This document shows positions 18,958-28,401 of a stretch of DNA of 64,000 bases, piece after piece; position 1 is the first letter of the stretch; every line of letters starts with the position of its first letter. A model generated the notes under the pieces. That model did no database searches, was not told where the DNA came from, and was given only the letters and a program-made list of their open reading frames with translations. The DNA comes from Alteromonas gilva (GTDB lineage Bacteria > Pseudomonadota > Gammaproteobacteria > Enterobacterales > Alteromonadaceae), in contig NZ_JAQQXP010000001.1 of assembly GCF_028595265.1 (NCBI RefSeq), forward strand, positions 1,054,001-1,118,000, in the 5' to 3' direction. A program made the position numbers and the translations under genes.

Positions 18958-19632
18958 TTGAAAGCAAAATTAGGCGTTTTATTTACACTCATGCTGATGG
19001 TGATCTTGCCCGTCAGCGCTCAAGAGAACGCGGTGAATACCAAAAACCCTTATGAAATGGTTGAACAGGTTGGTAACCAAACATTTGAACGCATAAAAGC
19101 GTCCAAGCAGCAAATTGCCGAAAATCCGGAAATTTTGCGCGATATCATGGAAGAAGAATTACTACCCTATATCGACTATCGGTACAGTGCCTTTAAGGTA
19201 CTCGGTAAGCATTTCAACTTTAAAAAGGCCGACCAGGACGTGCTGATTGAGTATATCCGGGTGTTTCGTCAGTATCTGGTGACCAGCTATGCCGATGCGT
19301 TGAGTTACTATGACGATCAGGAAGTACTGTTTGCGCCCTCCGGTGACTTTGAAGACGACAAAAGCGTGACAGTGCGCGCAATAATTCGCGACGGAAAACG
19401 TCCGGATATCAATGTGGCTTTTAAAGTTCGCAACACCAAAGGTGACGAGTGGAAAGCCTACGATATGGTTGCTGAAGGCATTAGCATGTTGCAAAACGAA
19501 GTAAAGCAGTATGAACAGATTATTCGTACCGAAGGCATCGAGAAGGTCATTGAACTTATGCGCCAGCGTATTGCCAAACCAATCGAACTCAAGTCTTTGG
19601 ATGGCAGCAAAAGACAAGGCAACGAAGCGTGA
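18958..19632 (+). CDS. mlaC: Phospholipid shuttle protein MlaC
   Basis: A 224-residue periplasmic lipid shuttle of the Mla pathway. I start it at the TTG at 18958, preceded by AGGAGA and giving a clean signal peptide (KAKLGVLFTLMLMVILPVSA); a longer frame from a GTG at 18904 puts a charged tail before the signal. The mature part has the MlaC features EILRDIMEEELLPYIDYRYS and VTSYADALSYY. Length fits E. coli MlaC (211). Confidence 0.94.
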   Translation: MKAKLGVLFTLMLMVILPVSAQENAVNTKNPYEMVEQVGNQTFERIKASKQQIAENPEILRDIMEEELLPYIDYRYSAFKVLGKHFNFKKADQDVLIEYIRVFRQYLVTSYADALSYYDDQEVLFAPSGDFEDDKSVTVRAIIRDGKRPDINVAFKVRNTKGDEWKAYDMVAEGISMLQNEVKQYEQIIRTEGIEKVIELMRQRIAKPIELKSLDGSKRQGNEA

Positions 19633-19922
19633 ATGACAAACAAACCATCAGTTTAACCGGTGCTCTTGACAGGCAAACGTTGAGTCAGGACTGGTGGAAA
19701 TCGCTCAGTAGTAATGAGCAGCAACAGTATCGCGACGCCAGCCAGTGTTTGATGGACTTCAGCGCTGTGGAGCGGGTCGATACTGCGGGTCTGGCCTGGA
19801 CATTAAATGCAATTCGCGACGGTAAAGCGCAAGGGGTTAAAATTACCTTGTGCAACCTGCCCGAAAAAATGCTTAAATTGGCAAAAATCAGCGAACTTGA
19901 TGGTCTGTTGCCCATCGAGTAA
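19629..19922 (+). CDS. mlaB: STAS-domain protein MlaB
   Basis: A 97-residue single STAS domain (CLMDFSAVERVDTAGLAWTL) that binds MlaF in the cytoplasm and is needed for complex stability in E. coli. The start is GTG at 19629, overlapping the mlaC stop as GTGA; the ATG four bases on is out of frame. Confidence 0.92.
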   Translation: MNDKQTISLTGALDRQTLSQDWWKSLSSNEQQQYRDASQCLMDFSAVERVDTAGLAWTLNAIRDGKAQGVKITLCNLPEKMLKLAKISELDGLLPIE

Positions 19923-19948
19923 ATACACCTAATTATTGCTAAGAGTCT

Positions 19949-20206
19949 ATGGACACTAAAGAGATAGAAACCTTATTAAAAGAACAGCTGGCGTTAGCCG
20001 AAGTTCATGTTAAAGGCGATGGCTCACATTATTCAGTGATTGCTGTCAGTGATGCGTTTGCCGATATGAGCCGGGTGAAACGTCAGCAAGTCGTTTATGC
20101 CCCCCTGAATGCATTGATTGCCAATGGCACCTTGCATGCGGTTTCCATAAAAACCTATACCGAAAAAGACTGGCAGCGCGAGCGCCTGCTCAACTTGCCG
20201 CAGTAA
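19949..20206 (+). CDS. ibaG: BolA-family protein IbaG
   Basis: An 85-residue BolA-like protein (YrbA/IbaG type), with HVKGDGSHYSVIAVSDAF and SRVKRQQVVYAPL. Members partner with monothiol glutaredoxins in iron-sulphur trafficking. It always lies between the mla genes and murA in related genomes. Confidence 0.94.
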   Translation: MDTKEIETLLKEQLALAEVHVKGDGSHYSVIAVSDAFADMSRVKRQQVVYAPLNALIANGTLHAVSIKTYTEKDWQRERLLNLPQ

Positions 20207-20223
20207 CCCACCAGGAACCGCTT

Positions 20224-21486
20224 GTGGATAAACTTATAATAAAACAAAGCCCGCCGCTTAAAGGCGAGGTGGTTATTTCGGGTGCAAAAAATGCGGCACT
20301 GCCGTTATTGATGACCAGTTTGCTAACTGCTCAACCGTGTCGCTACAGCAATGTTCCCCAGCTACGCGATATCAGCACAACACAGGCATTACTTAAAGAT
20401 CTGGGTGTTGGGGTAGAGCAGCAGGAAGCGAACACGGTATTACTGCATGCTGCAGAGCTGACCAGCGACACGGCCAGTTACGATCTGGTTCGCACCATGC
20501 GCGCCTCCATTTTAGTGCTTGGCCCGCTGCTTGCCCGGTTAGGTAAAGCCAATGTGTCGTTACCCGGTGGGTGTGCGATTGGGGCTCGTCCGGTTAACTT
20601 GCACCTCGAAGGTCTGGAAAAAATGGGCGCCGTTATAAACGTTGACGAAGGCTATGTCCGGGCCAGCGTTGACGGGCGCTTAAAAGGCGCACGTATCTTT
20701 ATGGATATCGTGAGCGTGGGAGCGACCGAGAATTTGATGATGGCGGCAGCGTTGGCAGACGGCGAGACCGTCATCGAGAATGCTGCGCGCGAACCTGAAA
20801 TTGTCGATCTTGCGAACTGCCTGAACAGTATGGGTGCCAGAATATCGGGTGCCGGTACCGATAAAATTCGTATTCATGGTGTTGAAACGCTCAATGGTTG
20901 TGACTATCGGGTACTGCCTGATCGTATCGAAACGGGCACCTATTTGGTGGCGGCGACAGTGACCGGTGGTCATATTAAGTGCTTAAATGCTGCGCCTGAA
21001 ACCCTTGATGCCGTGCTGTCGAAGCTGCAACAGGCTGGTGCTGTCATTACCGTTGGTAAAGATTGGATCGAACTGGATCGCACTCAGACACCACTGACCG
21101 CCGTAAAAGTAAAAACCGCACCGCACCCTGGTTTTCCTACTGATATGCAAGCCCAGTTTGTGGCCCTTAATGCGGTGGCCCACGGTACCGGTGTGATAAC
21201 CGAAACTATTTTTGAAAATCGTTTTATGCACGTGCCTGAGTTGCAGCGGATGGGCGCAGAAATTGCGCTTGAAACCAACAGTGCAGTGAGCAAAGGTGAG
21301 TCTAAACTGAAAGGTGCGCCGGTGATGGCAACCGATCTGCGCGCATCAGCCAGTCTGATCATTGCCGGATTAGTTGCTGAAGGTGAAACTCATATCAGCC
21401 GAATTTACCACCTCGATCGCGGTTACGAGGCCATTGAACGTAAATTAGGTGGATTGGGTGCGAAGGTGTCGCGGGCAAGCGAATAG
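20224..21486 (+). CDS. murA: UDP-GlcNAc enolpyruvyl transferase MurA
   Basis: A 420-residue enzyme making UDP-GlcNAc-enolpyruvate, the committed step of peptidoglycan synthesis. Cys117 in LPGGCAIGARPVNLH is the catalytic residue targeted by fosfomycin, and since it is Cys and not Asp the enzyme should be sensitive. The start is GTG at 20224. Last gene of the mla operon. Confidence 0.97.
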   Translation: MDKLIIKQSPPLKGEVVISGAKNAALPLLMTSLLTAQPCRYSNVPQLRDISTTQALLKDLGVGVEQQEANTVLLHAAELTSDTASYDLVRTMRASILVLGPLLARLGKANVSLPGGCAIGARPVNLHLEGLEKMGAVINVDEGYVRASVDGRLKGARIFMDIVSVGATENLMMAAALADGETVIENAAREPEIVDLANCLNSMGARISGAGTDKIRIHGVETLNGCDYRVLPDRIETGTYLVAATVTGGHIKCLNAAPETLDAVLSKLQQAGAVITVGKDWIELDRTQTPLTAVKVKTAPHPGFPTDMQAQFVALNAVAHGTGVITETIFENRFMHVPELQRMGAEIALETNSAVSKGESKLKGAPVMATDLRASASLIIAGLVAEGETHISRIYHLDRGYEAIERKLGGLGAKVSRASE

Positions 21487-21498
21487 CCCAAGTATACA

Positions 21499-21532
21499 GG
21501 CTGGTCGGCGGGGCCGACTAGCCGTTTAACTT
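21499..21532 (+). terminator. murA terminator
   Basis: GGCTGGTCGGC / GCCGACTAGCC form an 11-bp stem with one wobble pair and a GGG loop, followed by a T-rich GTTTAACTTTT. Confidence 0.7.
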
Positions 21533-21584
21533 TTAACTCAATACCCCAGCCATGCCGCCCCGGCGTCGAATGTTTTACTGATGA

Positions 21585-22649
21585 CTAAATAATGAGTTCG
21601 GCAACAGTGACCTGAATAGTCATAGTTCTCGCGTTCCTGCTGACTTCCAGTTCTAAAACTGTTCCCGGCGCCGTCTCGGCAATCATGTCGAGAGCCTTTG
21701 AAGCGCTTTCTAAGCGTATACCATCGATTGACATAATAATATCACCAGGTCTTAAACCGGCCTGTGCAGCGGGAGAATTAGGCGAAACCGCTTTGACTTC
21801 AATACCCGGGCCACCACGTAATTCTTCACCGACAAAACCTAACTGACCACGGGTGACTTTACCATTAGTTATGATGGACTCCATGACCCGTACTGCCAGT
21901 TCGTAGGGCACGGCAAAGTTAATACCATCAACAATATAGGTACCCCGGCGCTCATCGCGTACCTGAAAGTTGGCGTTGGTAATACCCACTAAATAGCCGT
22001 TGCTGTCGACCAGCGCACCGCCGGAATTGCCCTGGTTTAGCACCGCATCGGTTTGGATAAAATCAACATAACTGTTGGATAATCCGGTGCGCCCGGCGCG
22101 GCTAACGATGCCCTGAGTTATGGTTTGCCCCAGGTTATACGGATTTCCAATAGCCATGACCACATCGCCCACTCGCAAGTCTGGCTCCTCAAGTTGAGGA
22201 ATAACATGCAGGTTGTCTTCGTTGACTTTCAGCACTGCTAAATCAGTAATTTGGTCAGTACCAATGATTTGTGCCTGGGCAACGCGGTTGTCCTGCAGTG
22301 CCACAAAGATACTGCTGGCGTCTTTAATTACATGATGACAGGTTAAAATGTAGCCTGATTCGGTCATGATAACACCCGAACCAAGGCTGGTGCGCTGCCG
22401 GGTGCGGTTATAATAATTGGGGTTATTTTCAATGCTCACGCTGTAAATATTCACTACGGCAGGGGCGGAGCGGCTTAACGCCGGGTAGTAGGTTTCGCGT
22501 TTGGCGCTTTGCGGCGTGGGGGCAAACCAGGTGGTGCCGAATCCGGTGCCTTTACGAAGATCCGGCACTAAAAACAATATCAGCAGGGCAACAACTAACC
22601 CTAAAAATACGGATCGAATTATAAATACAAAAAACTGTTTGCTCGCCAC
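21585..22649 (-). CDS. degS: Periplasmic stress-sensing protease DegS
   Basis: A 354-residue trypsin-like protease with an N-terminal membrane anchor (residues about 6-28), protease domain and one PDZ domain (about 255-345). Triad: His106 in TCHHVIKD, Asp136 in TDLAVLKV, Ser209 in GNSGGAL. In E. coli it cleaves RseA when misfolded porins bind its PDZ domain, releasing sigma-E. The single PDZ and anchor separate it from the DegQ-type neighbour. Confidence 0.94.
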   Translation of the reverse strand: MASKQFFVFIIRSVFLGLVVALLILFLVPDLRKGTGFGTTWFAPTPQSAKRETYYPALSRSAPAVVNIYSVSIENNPNYYNRTRQRTSLGSGVIMTESGYILTCHHVIKDASSIFVALQDNRVAQAQIIGTDQITDLAVLKVNEDNLHVIPQLEEPDLRVGDVVMAIGNPYNLGQTITQGIVSRAGRTGLSNSYVDFIQTDAVLNQGNSGGALVDSNGYLVGITNANFQVRDERRGTYIVDGINFAVPYELAVRVMESIITNGKVTRGQLGFVGEELRGGPGIEVKAVSPNSPAAQAGLRPGDIIMSIDGIRLESASKALDMIAETAPGTVLELEVSRNARTMTIQVTVAELII

Positions 22650-22935
22650 GTGAGTTCTTATTGTGTAATGCGCTGGGGTAGTTCATAAGGCACGCTGCTA
22701 AAGAGCAAGACGTGAAGAGCAGCCCAGAGGTTTTTATTATTAGCATAAGCATAACATTTTCAGCAGGCTGCGTGAAAGTAAATGACCGACTCAAACCTGA
22801 TGCCGCTAGCCAGATGATGTTTACCCTTTTTCTGCGTGCTTGATTGATTGGGGGATAGTAAATGCGCTCAGCGAGTGACGATAAATGTATATCCGTTGTG
22901 CGCAAAACAAACGCCGCAGTAAACCCAACCAACAA

Positions 22936-22960
22936 TAAAAAGGCGGCCAAAGGCCGCCTG
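22936..22960 (-). terminator. degQ terminator
   Basis: AGGCGGCC / GGCCGCCT with a 3-base loop, followed on the minus strand by TTTTTATT, is a strong rho-independent terminator 29 bases after the degQ stop. Confidence 0.85.
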
Positions 22961-22988
22961 TTAAACTTAGCGTTATCTTAACAACACG

Positions 22989-24356
22989 CTACTGGCGAAT
23001 AACCACGTACAACGACGCGTTGCCGCGGCGAACATTCATTGCAATGACGCCCTTGGTATTCTCAATAGCGTCACGGAATTCCATAACACTGCTTACCCGT
23101 TGGCGACCAACTGCCAGAATAATGTCTTCTTCGCGTAAACCAATACGGGCAGCAGGTGAGCCTTCGGCTACCTCGCTGACGAGTATGCCTTCGTTACCGT
23201 CGGGGTCAGTGCCTGCGACTAGCGTGGCGCCCTGTAATGCCGGATGAATTTGTTCAGCCACCACCTGTTTTTGCGTTGCGTCATCTAATACAACGTCTAC
23301 AGAGAGGCGTTCACCTTTGCGAACCAGGGTCAGTTCAACCTTAGCACCCGCACCCATGGTGCTAATTTTAGCGCGTAATTCGCCAAAGCTATTAAGCTCC
23401 TTACCATTGATCGCGACAATGATGTCGCCGGCTTTGATGCCTGCTTCCTCTGCCGCTGAATCAGGTTGTACTTCGCTGACGAAGGCACCTTTGTTGACTT
23501 CAGAGTTCATCGCTTCGGCTAACCCTTGATCAACGTTGCTACCTAAAATACCCAGCAAGCCACGGCGAACCTCGCCGAATTCAGCAATTTGCTCGACCAG
23601 GTTATTCATCATATTGGCCGGGATGGCAAAACCAATGCCCACATTGCCGCCATTTGGACCAAAAATAGCGGTATTAATACCGACTAATTCGCCGTGCAGG
23701 TTAACCAGTGCACCACCGGAGTTTCCGCGGTTAATGGCCGCATCGGTTTGAATGAAATCTTCAATGCCGCCGATATTCAACCCAGAGCGACCCATAGCGC
23801 TAACGATACCGGAGGTCACGGTTTGTGACAGACCAAACGGGTTACCAATGGCGACTACAAAATCACCTACCCGTACTTCGTCAGAATCTGCCAAAGGCAA
23901 AGCGGTAAGATCATCAGGTTCTATTTTTAACAGCGCAACGTCGCTTTGTTCATCGGCGCCAAGTTTTTTGGCAGAGAACTCGCGCCCGTCAGCCAGCTTG
24001 ACAGTGATTTCATCGGCGTTATCGACCACGTGGGCATTGGTTACCACAAAGCCTTTTTCGGCATCGATGATTACCCCGGAGCCCAGGCCACGAAATGGCC
24101 GCTCGCGGGTTTGCTCAGGCGGGCCACCAAAGAAGTAACGAAACATCTCCGGAACTTCCTGACGCGAAGTCTGTGTGCCTTCAACGGCGATACTGACCAC
24201 CGCTGGCATGGCTTCTTCGAGCATAGGGGCCAGCGACGGGACTTCTTTTTTGCTGTCGTTAAAAAAAGGAAGAGCAGCCTGAGTGGAAACTGGTACACCG
24301 ATTGTACTGGCGACAACACCAGTAACCAGCACAAGCTTTCGAAAAGACTTATTCAT
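22989..24356 (-). CDS. degQ: Periplasmic serine protease/chaperone, DegQ type
   Basis: About 455 residues with a cleaved signal peptide (MNKSFRKLVLVTGVVAST..., cut near QAA), protease domain and two PDZ domains (about 260-345 and 375-455). Triad His109 (VVTNAHVV), Asp139 (SDVALLKI), Ser213 (GNSGGAL). I use the ATG at 24356; a longer frame to 24392 adds 12 residues and the AGGAG there is nearer to an internal GTG at 24362, so the exact start is open. The Q-linker loop is short, as in DegQ. Confidence 0.93.
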   Translation of the reverse strand: MNKSFRKLVLVTGVVASTIGVPVSTQAALPFFNDSKKEVPSLAPMLEEAMPAVVSIAVEGTQTSRQEVPEMFRYFFGGPPEQTRERPFRGLGSGVIIDAEKGFVVTNAHVVDNADEITVKLADGREFSAKKLGADEQSDVALLKIEPDDLTALPLADSDEVRVGDFVVAIGNPFGLSQTVTSGIVSAMGRSGLNIGGIEDFIQTDAAINRGNSGGALVNLHGELVGINTAIFGPNGGNVGIGFAIPANMMNNLVEQIAEFGEVRRGLLGILGSNVDQGLAEAMNSEVNKGAFVSEVQPDSAAEEAGIKAGDIIVAINGKELNSFGELRAKISTMGAGAKVELTLVRKGERLSVDVVLDDATQKQVVAEQIHPALQGATLVAGTDPDGNEGILVSEVAEGSPAARIGLREEDIILAVGRQRVSSVMEFRDAIENTKGVIAMNVRRGNASLYVVIRQ

Positions 24357-24435
24357 AGACACATACACTCCTAGTCTCATTGCGGTTTGCAACTACCTTC
24401 CCACAGACTGTACCTTTGCCTAAAAAGTTCCGCTG

Positions 24436-24876
24436 TTATTCTTTGTCTGCGGCAGATGTTGCTTTATTGCCGACAAATAACCCTGAACTGTGATTAGCAA
24501 AATCCCGGGGTTGGGTGTCACTGCTAGCATTTTGTTTACTCTTTTCCACACCTTTTAGATTATTCCGCAGGTAAGCGGTTGTATGCTCGCCAAAAAACGG
24601 AACGGCTGGTGTAGCATCTGAATCCGCGGTATCCAACAGTTCTTCGTATTCAGATAAACTCTGTTTAAGGTCATTACATTGTTTTTCAATAGTCTCTATA
24701 GACTGTTTCACCTGAAAAACATGATGCTGAGACTGTTGAGCGAGCAGTTCCTTAATGGCTTTCTCTGCTGTTTGATTCGCTTTTACCGCCCCTTCTTTGG
24801 TGTACATAAACCGGGCCACGAAATAACCAATAATTAAGCCGATTGCCAGCATTGCTAAGGGGATAACCACTTCCAT
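24436..24876 (-). CDS. zapG: YhcB/ZapG family membrane protein (DUF1043)
   Basis: A 146-residue protein with one N-terminal membrane segment (VVIPLAMLAIGLIIGYFVA) and a cytosolic coiled coil (about 35-95). The start is ATG at 24876, with GGAG six bases before it; a TTG at 24888 reads through that SD. In E. coli the family member is linked to cell division and envelope growth. It is divergent from zapE, another division-related gene, as in many gammaproteobacteria. Confidence 0.9.
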   Translation of the reverse strand: MEVVIPLAMLAIGLIIGYFVARFMYTKEGAVKANQTAEKAIKELLAQQSQHHVFQVKQSIETIEKQCNDLKQSLSEYEELLDTADSDATPAVPFFGEHTTAYLRNNLKGVEKSKQNASSDTQPRDFANHSSGLFVGNKATSAADKE

Positions 24877-25301
24877 TTTTTTCTCCAATGTTACTGTTTT
24901 ACAGGCGCTAAGCTCAGATTAGTGAAAGCGAGGCCTGCTGTCTTACTGCGACAGATACTGCATAGTATGCATTACTGAAACTATAGCAAGAGCTAACGCA
25001 TTTTGCGCGGATTGATTGTGGCAAAATGTTACCAGAACGAACGTGCCGGTGCTTTTACTTAATGCGCTGTAAGGCATCCCGACGCGAGTCAATTCGTATA
25101 TTTGGTTTATTCGTCGCACTGAATTGGTGTTAACGGCGAATTAGGGCATAATATCGCCCCAATCTACAGGTGTGACCAATCCAGGGTCAAAAATACGCGG
25201 TATGAATACTGCCGACGTTTTATAACATACTCATTCGAATAGTATTGTTGGGTTTTGGCAGCAGTATTCATAGGGGCATTCTCGAAGGAGTAAATCAGGC
25301 G
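24877..25301. other. Divergent zapG-zapE intergenic region
   Basis: About 0.4 kb without a gene. It holds a promoter candidate for zapE (25124-25152) and a GGGC...GCCC inverted repeat around 25143-25159 overlapping its -10 box. Confidence 0.5.
25124..25152 (+). promoter_or_regulatory. Candidate sigma-70 promoter for zapE
   Basis: TTGGTG, 17 bases, CATAAT. The -10 is good, the -35 matches only TTG. The -10 lies inside a short inverted repeat, GGGCATAATATCGCCC. Confidence 0.4.
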
Positions 25302-26402
25302 ATGACGCCGTGGCAAACATATCAGCAAGACCTAAAGCGCGACGACTTTAAGCATGATCCTGCGCAGGAAAACGCGGTGCGTGAGTTACAACGCCTTTAC
25401 GAGGCGTTAATTGCGCAGCCAGCTTCCCCGTCGGGCTTTGCCAGTAAAGTTAAAGCCTTGTTTGGCGCTACAACCCCGCCAACGCCGATACAGGGTATCT
25501 ATTTTTATGGCGGTGTGGGGCGGGGCAAAACCTATCTGGTTGATACCTTTTATCACTGTTTGCCGTTTGAAAATAAAATGCGCGTGCACTTTCACCGTTT
25601 TATGCACCGTGTGCACGACGAGCTTAAACTGCTGGGCGGTAAACAAGATCCGCTTGATATTATTGCAGCCAAGCTTGCTAAAGAAACGCGCATCATTTGT
25701 TTTGATGAATTTTTTGTCTCGGATATTACCGATGCGATGATACTGGGCACGCTGATGCAAGCGCTGTTCGCCCAGGGCATTGTGCTGGTGGCGACATCAA
25801 ATATTGTGCCCGATGAGCTTTATCGCAATGGCTTACAACGCGCTCGGTTTTTGCCGGCTATTGCGCTCATTAATAAACACTGCAATGTGGTAAATGTTGA
25901 TAGCGGTGTAGATTACCGTTTGCGCACCCTGGAGCAGGCTGAAATTTTTCACTACCCCCTCGATGAGCAGGCGACATCAAATTTACACAGTTATTTTACC
26001 CAGTTAGCGCCGGATGAAGGCACCAGTGGCGAAAGTATCGAGGTTAATCATCGTCAGTTGCGAACACTGCGTGACGCCGACGGCGTGCTGATGATTGAGT
26101 TTTCTGAGCTGTGTGAGGGGCCACGTAGTCAGTCGGACTACATCGAACTGAGCCGCTGTTATCACAGCGTGTTGGTGGCCAATGTAAAGCAAATGGGACA
26201 GGGCAATGACGACGTTGCACGGCGTTTTATCGCTATGGTCGATGAGTTTTATGAGCGTCATGTCAAACTCATTATGTCGGCGGCAGTTGCCCTTGAGGAT
26301 CTGTATACCGACGGCATGTTAAGCTTTGAGTTCAGGCGCTGTCTGAGCCGTTTACAGGAAATGCAGTCACACGATTATTTGGCCACGGAGCACTTACCTT
26401 AA
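25302..26402 (+). CDS. zapE: Cell division ATPase ZapE (AFG1 family)
   Basis: A 366-residue AFG1-like ATPase. Walker A is GGVGRGKT (70-77), Walker B IICFDEFFVSD. In E. coli ZapE associates with the Z-ring and FtsZ under stress. I start at MTPWQTYQQDL (ATG 25302, AGGAG 11 bases upstream), which fits the family N-terminus; an upstream frame from 25245 is less likely. Confidence 0.95.
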   Translation: MTPWQTYQQDLKRDDFKHDPAQENAVRELQRLYEALIAQPASPSGFASKVKALFGATTPPTPIQGIYFYGGVGRGKTYLVDTFYHCLPFENKMRVHFHRFMHRVHDELKLLGGKQDPLDIIAAKLAKETRIICFDEFFVSDITDAMILGTLMQALFAQGIVLVATSNIVPDELYRNGLQRARFLPAIALINKHCNVVNVDSGVDYRLRTLEQAEIFHYPLDEQATSNLHSYFTQLAPDEGTSGESIEVNHRQLRTLRDADGVLMIEFSELCEGPRSQSDYIELSRCYHSVLVANVKQMGQGNDDVARRFIAMVDEFYERHVKLIMSAAVALEDLYTDGMLSFEFRRCLSRLQEMQSHDYLATEHLP

Positions 26403-26560
26403 GCGGCAAAAGCCGTTAAACTCTGGGGCCACACGTTGAGTAGCAGAGTCAAGGCCTGCTGCATTAGCAATAAACGGTTAACACCGGCCCCCTTTAATCT
26501 GGTCGTTAAGCGACCTGTTTATGCACAAGAATTAGCAAGTTTTACAAAGAGATTCATGAG

Positions 26561-27283
26561 ATGGGAAGAGCATTTGAAGTAAGAAAGAACGCCATGGCTA
26601 AAACGGCTGGCGCTAAAACCAAGGTGTATTCTAAGTACGGTAAAGAAATTTACGTCTGTGCAAAGAACGGCGGGCCGGATCCGGATACTAATCTGTCGCT
26701 GAAGCGCCTCATCGAAAAAGCCAAAAAAGATCAGGTACCCAGCCATGTTATTGACAAAGCTGTCGACAAAGCCGTTGGTGGTGCTGGTGAAGATTTCGTA
26801 CCGGCCCGGTATGAAGGCTTTGGCCCGGGTAACTGCATGGTGATTGTGGACTGCCTGACTGATAACAACAACCGAACCATTACCGATGTGCGTAATTGCT
26901 TTACCAAAACAGGCGCCAAAATTGGTGCCCCGGGTGCGGTTTCGCACATGTTCGAACATCAGGCTGTATTTGTGTTTGCCGGCGACGACGAGGACGAGAT
27001 ATTAGAAATTCTGATGGAAGCCGACGTTGACGTTACCGATGTGGAATGCGAAGAGGGCAAGATCACTGTATACGCGCCCCATACTGAATTCTACAAAGTG
27101 AAAACAGCGCTGGCCGATGCTAAACCGGATTTGCAGTTCGACGCTGAGGAAATCAGCTTTATTCCACAAACCGAAGTGGAAATCAGCGAAGAAGACATGC
27201 CTATGTTTGAAAAATTCATGGATATGCTCAACGACTGTGACGACGTGCAGGACGTGTATCATAACGCGATCACGCCTAACTAA
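26561..27283 (+). CDS. YebC/PmpR-family protein, YeeN type
   Basis: A 240-residue protein of the YebC/TACO1 family. It begins MGRAFEVRKNAMAKTAGAKTK, has RYEGFGPGNCMVIVDCLTDN, and ends DDVQDVYHNAI. The wording is closer to E. coli YeeN than to YebC. YebC-family proteins have been described as transcription regulators and, more recently, as ribosome-associated factors for proline-rich sequences; which applies here is not visible. Monocistronic. Confidence 0.93.
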   Translation: MGRAFEVRKNAMAKTAGAKTKVYSKYGKEIYVCAKNGGPDPDTNLSLKRLIEKAKKDQVPSHVIDKAVDKAVGGAGEDFVPARYEGFGPGNCMVIVDCLTDNNNRTITDVRNCFTKTGAKIGAPGAVSHMFEHQAVFVFAGDDEDEILEILMEADVDVTDVECEEGKITVYAPHTEFYKVKTALADAKPDLQFDAEEISFIPQTEVEISEEDMPMFEKFMDMLNDCDDVQDVYHNAITPN

Positions 27284-27328
27284 ATATTTTCCGTTGCTAA
27301 GTCTTCGGCATAGTGTTTAAAGCAGCCC

Positions 27329-27356
27329 AAAAACCCACTGTTTAAGTGGGTTTTTT
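27329..27356 (+). terminator. Terminator after the YeeN-type gene
   Basis: CCCACT / AGTGGG stem with a GTTTA loop, flanked by A5 and T6: a strong intrinsic terminator that also works in reverse for the deacetylase gene. Confidence 0.85.
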
Positions 27357-27411
27357 GTTAGGTATTTCCAATACAGCGTGGCAAATGTTAACGCTTTAAC
27401 TGTTATTAGTT

Positions 27412-28200
27412 TTACTCTTTATAGTCTCTGGCGTGGCACATAATATTGATGAAAGAATCAACATAGAACCGCTCCGGATGACTGGCCAGGTGTTGTAACG
27501 ATTCTTCATGGGCTTCGGTCGATACCGACAGATGGTCGCCGCCAATACCGTGAAATATGATGCTGGCCAACTGACCATTTTGAGCCGCTTTTTCAACATA
27601 CGCGATTAATGCCTGTTCGCTCACCCCCGACGGCATTAGATCAATGATTTGCTCCGGGGGCAAGTGCATAGGGACGCCTTTAACGCCAACAAAGTACTTG
27701 CTCAATACCGGTTTAATACTGGTATTGTCATTGTTAACCGCCAAATCAATGCAGGGCGGGATGTAAGTGCGCTCAGTAAGGCCGTCAACGGCGTGCAAGA
27801 AGGTGTTGGTGGTAGCGATTTCCCGTTCTAGCTGTGGCAGGCTGTAACGGTGTAAATCGGCATAGTCGGCCACCCAGTCTCTGCCAGGCAGCGTTTTTCG
27901 ACAGGGGTGGTAAATGGTATGGTTGCCGAGTTCGTGACCTTGTTTGGCAGCTTGTCGCCATTCCTCCATCCGCAGACTCAGTGGCTCATTAGAAACGCTT
28001 AAATAAAATGAACCCTTCAGGTTATAATTATTTAATGCTGGTATAGCGTTATCCAGCTGGCTGTTCAGGGTATCATCGTAAGACAGGCTGACTGCGGCTT
28101 TAGCCCCATTAGGCCACGTCACAAAATCAGCGGTTTGTGCCTCACACAGGCTTACAAGACCTAGCAGGCTGGCTGCCAATAAATACTTAATCTGCATCAT
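27412..28200 (-). CDS. Secreted polysaccharide deacetylase-like protein
   Basis: A 262-residue NodB-type (carbohydrate esterase 4) protein with a signal peptide (MMQIKYLLAASLLGLVSLCEA). Motif 1 is SYDDTLNS (catalytic and metal Asp) and motif 2 is ELGNHTIYHP (two metal His). Such enzymes remove acetyl groups from N-acetylated sugars of peptidoglycan, chitin or exopolysaccharide; the substrate here is unknown. AAGGA precedes two consecutive ATG codons, so either 28200 or 28197 starts. An upstream extension to 28233 would spoil the signal peptide. Confidence 0.88.
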   Translation of the reverse strand: MMQIKYLLAASLLGLVSLCEAQTADFVTWPNGAKAAVSLSYDDTLNSQLDNAIPALNNYNLKGSFYLSVSNEPLSLRMEEWRQAAKQGHELGNHTIYHPCRKTLPGRDWVADYADLHRYSLPQLEREIATTNTFLHAVDGLTERTYIPPCIDLAVNNDNTSIKPVLSKYFVGVKGVPMHLPPEQIIDLMPSGVSEQALIAYVEKAAQNGQLASIIFHGIGGDHLSVSTEAHEESLQHLASHPERFYVDSFINIMCHARDYKE

Positions 28201-28329
28201 ATTTTCCTTTTTACAAGAGCGTATAACTACCATGCATCATAATTGCTGTTTTAATACAGATCATTAGTGAAAAACCAGTCATGGGTTATGTTAACTGATT
28301 GTTGCAGAATGTTTGTGAGATGTAGGTGC

Positions 28330-28347
28330 GCCCACTCTTAAGTGGGC
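28330..28347 (-). terminator. Hairpin downstream of flagellin
   Basis: GCCCACT-CTTA-AGTGGGC, a 7-bp stem about 55 bases after the flagellin stop. No U-tract on the minus strand, so termination is uncertain. Confidence 0.4.
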
Positions 28348-28401
28348 TGATTATTTTGCGCTTATGACGTCCAGGTATCGCACTATATCTTATCCGACTC
28401 A

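Noticed and set aside
22650..22950. 132-codon minus-strand frame between degS and degQ
   Set aside because: It starts inside the degQ terminator, runs into degS in another frame, and its translation resembles no protein.
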